Shown: in pieces, positions 62,797-64,000 of the stretch | Layout: each line of letters begins with the position of its first letter | Position numbering within the stretch: the stretch's first letter is position 1 | Source of the DNA: Brevibacillus laterosporus LMG 15441 | GTDB lineage: Bacteria > Bacillota > Bacilli > Brevibacillales > Brevibacillaceae | Assembly (NCBI RefSeq): GCF_000219535.2 | Contig: NZ_CP007806.1 | Span: forward strand, 4,588,501 to 4,652,500 | DNA: 64,000 nt | Reading direction: 5' to 3' | Notes under the pieces: generated by a model | Database searches by the model: none | Told to the model about the DNA's origin: nothing | Seen by the model: only the letters and a program-made list of their open reading frames with translations | Translations under genes and position numbers: made by a program

Positions 62797-63810
62797 TTAT
62801 TTCACGATTTCTTTCGCTTCTTTACGCAAATCATCTGAAATAGTCAAACCAAACTTTTGAGCAGCCTTCTCGTTAATGACCAATTCGGTATCCTTTCCAA
62901 CTTCAACCGGTGTATTTGCCACACTCTGACCATTCAGAATACGCGCGACCATTTCCCCGGTCTGTTTGCCCATCTTGTAATAATCAATGCCATACGTAGC
63001 CACTGCACCGCGTTTTACCGTATCCATATCGGATGCAAACACCGGTACTTTAGCCTTCTCCGCTACACCAAGCACGCCTTCAATGGAAGCAACCACTGTA
63101 TTATCAATCGGGATAAAAATAGCTTCCACTTTGCCAAGTAAGGATTGAGCGCCCATTTGCACTTCATTTTGACTACTGATGCCTGCTGGGACTACTTCGA
63201 TACCCATTTTTTGACCAGCCGCCTGTAAATCCTTAACCTGAACCTCTGCATTTACTTCTGATGTAGTATAGATGACACCGATTTTTTTGATGGTAGGAAT
63301 GAACTTTTGAACGAGCTGCAACTGCACTTCCATTGACAATTTATCAGAAGTTCCTGTTACATTCTTATCTGGTTTATCTAAAGAAGGCACTAATCCTGCT
63401 GATACAGGATCTGTCACTGTAGTAAATACTACTGGAACATCTTCAATAGCTTTAGCCAACGATTGAGCGGACGGAGTAGCAATCGCCACTGCCACGTCTT
63501 TCTTGTCGCTCGCAAATTTCTGAGCAATTGTGATGGTATTATTCAGTTCGCCGTTTGCGTTCTGATAATCTACTTCCAGATTTTTACCCTCTTCAAAGCC
63601 TTTATCTTTTAATCCATCCTTAATTCCTTGATAAATGGAATCTAGGGCAGGATGCTGTACAAATTGGGATACACCAATTTTGACCTGCTTATCTGATGTA
63701 TCTTGTCCAGCTGCTGTTACTCCCTCCTGCTTTGCAGTTGGTGCAGCACCACATGCAGCTAATGACAACGCTAATCCAATAGACATAATAAAACCTGTTA
63801 CTTTTCTCAT
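62797..63810 (-). CDS. ABC transporter substrate-binding lipoprotein (PF04392 family)
   Basis: 337 residues. Lipoprotein signal with lipobox LAAC (Cys20). The body (KIGVSQFVQHPALDSIYQGIKDGLKDKGF...VVFTTVTDPVSAGLV...IGVIYTTSEVNAEVQVKDL...FIPIDNTVVASIEGVL...VATYGIDYYKMGKQTGEMVARIL) is the PF04392 fold used by tryptophan/tyrosine TrpX-like importers of Firmicutes. First gene of the transporter set. The ligand cannot be told; the visible upstream region does not contain a T-box. Confidence 0.9.
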   Translation of the reverse strand: MRKVTGFIMSIGLALSLAACGAAPTAKQEGVTAAGQDTSDKQVKIGVSQFVQHPALDSIYQGIKDGLKDKGFEEGKNLEVDYQNANGELNNTITIAQKFASDKKDVAVAIATPSAQSLAKAIEDVPVVFTTVTDPVSAGLVPSLDKPDKNVTGTSDKLSMEVQLQLVQKFIPTIKKIGVIYTTSEVNAEVQVKDLQAAGQKMGIEVVPAGISSQNEVQMGAQSLLGKVEAIFIPIDNTVVASIEGVLGVAEKAKVPVFASDMDTVKRGAVATYGIDYYKMGKQTGEMVARILNGQSVANTPVEVGKDTELVINEKAAQKFGLTISDDLRKEAKEIVK

Positions 63811-64000
63811 CTAAACTCTCCTCCTCAGCTCTATAAACCCTGTACTATACTGGTCTAACCTGCACTGTTTACTAAAAACCTATCTACTCTTCTCTATCTG
63901 CTCTCTCAACTGTACTGCTATGTTCTTTTGTAATACATTATCTGATTTTTTGAAGACTGTAAATATAATTTCTGAAATATGCTGAAATTAACAAACGCTT
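63811..64000 (-). promoter_or_regulatory. Leader/promoter region of the ABC importer (incomplete)
   Basis: Upstream sequence of the binding-protein gene up to the window edge. AGGAGGAGAG lies just before the ATG. No T-box core, no clear terminator and no strong -35/-10 pair are visible; the control element may lie beyond the window. Confidence 0.35.

Noticed and set aside
63811-64000. T-box upstream of the ABC importer, as expected for tryptophan (TrpXYZ-like) transporters
   Set aside because: No GGTGG-ACCGCG-type core and no terminator hairpin are present in the available sequence.
1-64000. CRISPR arrays, IS elements, prophage genes, tRNA or rRNA genes
   Set aside because: No regularly spaced repeats, transposase motifs, phage structural genes or RNA-gene signatures were found on reading both strands.

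Overview
The window is a chromosomal stretch of a spore-forming, low-to-mid GC Gram-positive bacterium. Strong Shine-Dalgarno sites, a T-box leader, a FadR-type operator, spore-coat proteins, an AddAB/SbcDC repair operon, an immune-inhibitor-A protease and a quinone-type PyrD fit Bacillales. The set as a whole suggests Brevibacillus, perhaps the B. laterosporus group; that genus call is inference. No rRNA, tRNA, IS element, prophage or CRISPR array was seen.

Layout. 1-2.6 kb: 3' end of a GH31 alpha-glucosidase and a LacI regulator. 2.6-8.2 kb: fadN-fadA-fadE fatty-acid beta-oxidation operon (minus strand) under a FadR-type box. 8.3-13.5 kb: an orphan protein, a lipoprotein, and proB-proA-proC behind a proline T-box. 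13.6-15.3 kb: a P-loop protein with an Asp23-like tail and two CotF-like coat proteins. 15.3-20.4 kb: TetR, membrane-fusion lipoprotein and RND pump, with two matching palindromic operators. 20.6-27.8 kb: MFS permease, ispH, a PanE-type reductase, pyrD, ald and adeR.

27.85-31.13 kb is the most unusual part. It is a compact AT-rich operon on the minus strand with its own promoter and terminator: a 33-residue precursor peptide, a strong hairpin, a radical SAM/SPASM maturase, a PqqD-like recognition protein and an MFS exporter. The very short C-terminal core, DSCQCGAKNGAGA, matches no RiPP class I can name.

31.2-40.9 kb: a serine hydrolase, a YabR-like S1 protein, an in-frame PduL-acetate kinase fusion, VanZ-like and HAD proteins, scoAB, an esterase behind a hairpin-rich leader, purU and small membrane proteins. 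40.9-53.5 kb: the sbcD-sbcC-addB-addA recombination operon. 53.7-57.5 kb: GNAT, ctaA, ctaB and a TSUP permease. 57.5-57.9 kb: a 28-residue holin-like toxin gene typical of type I toxin-antitoxin loci, followed by several inverted repeats. 57.9-63.8 kb: secreted InhA protease, a DUF4870 protein and a three-gene ABC importer.

Together the genes cover fatty-acid and ketone-body breakdown, acyl-CoA to acid conversion with ATP gain, proline and pyrimidine synthesis, haem A supply, DNA break repair, efflux and sporulation, with the RiPP operon and the small toxin as accessory elements.
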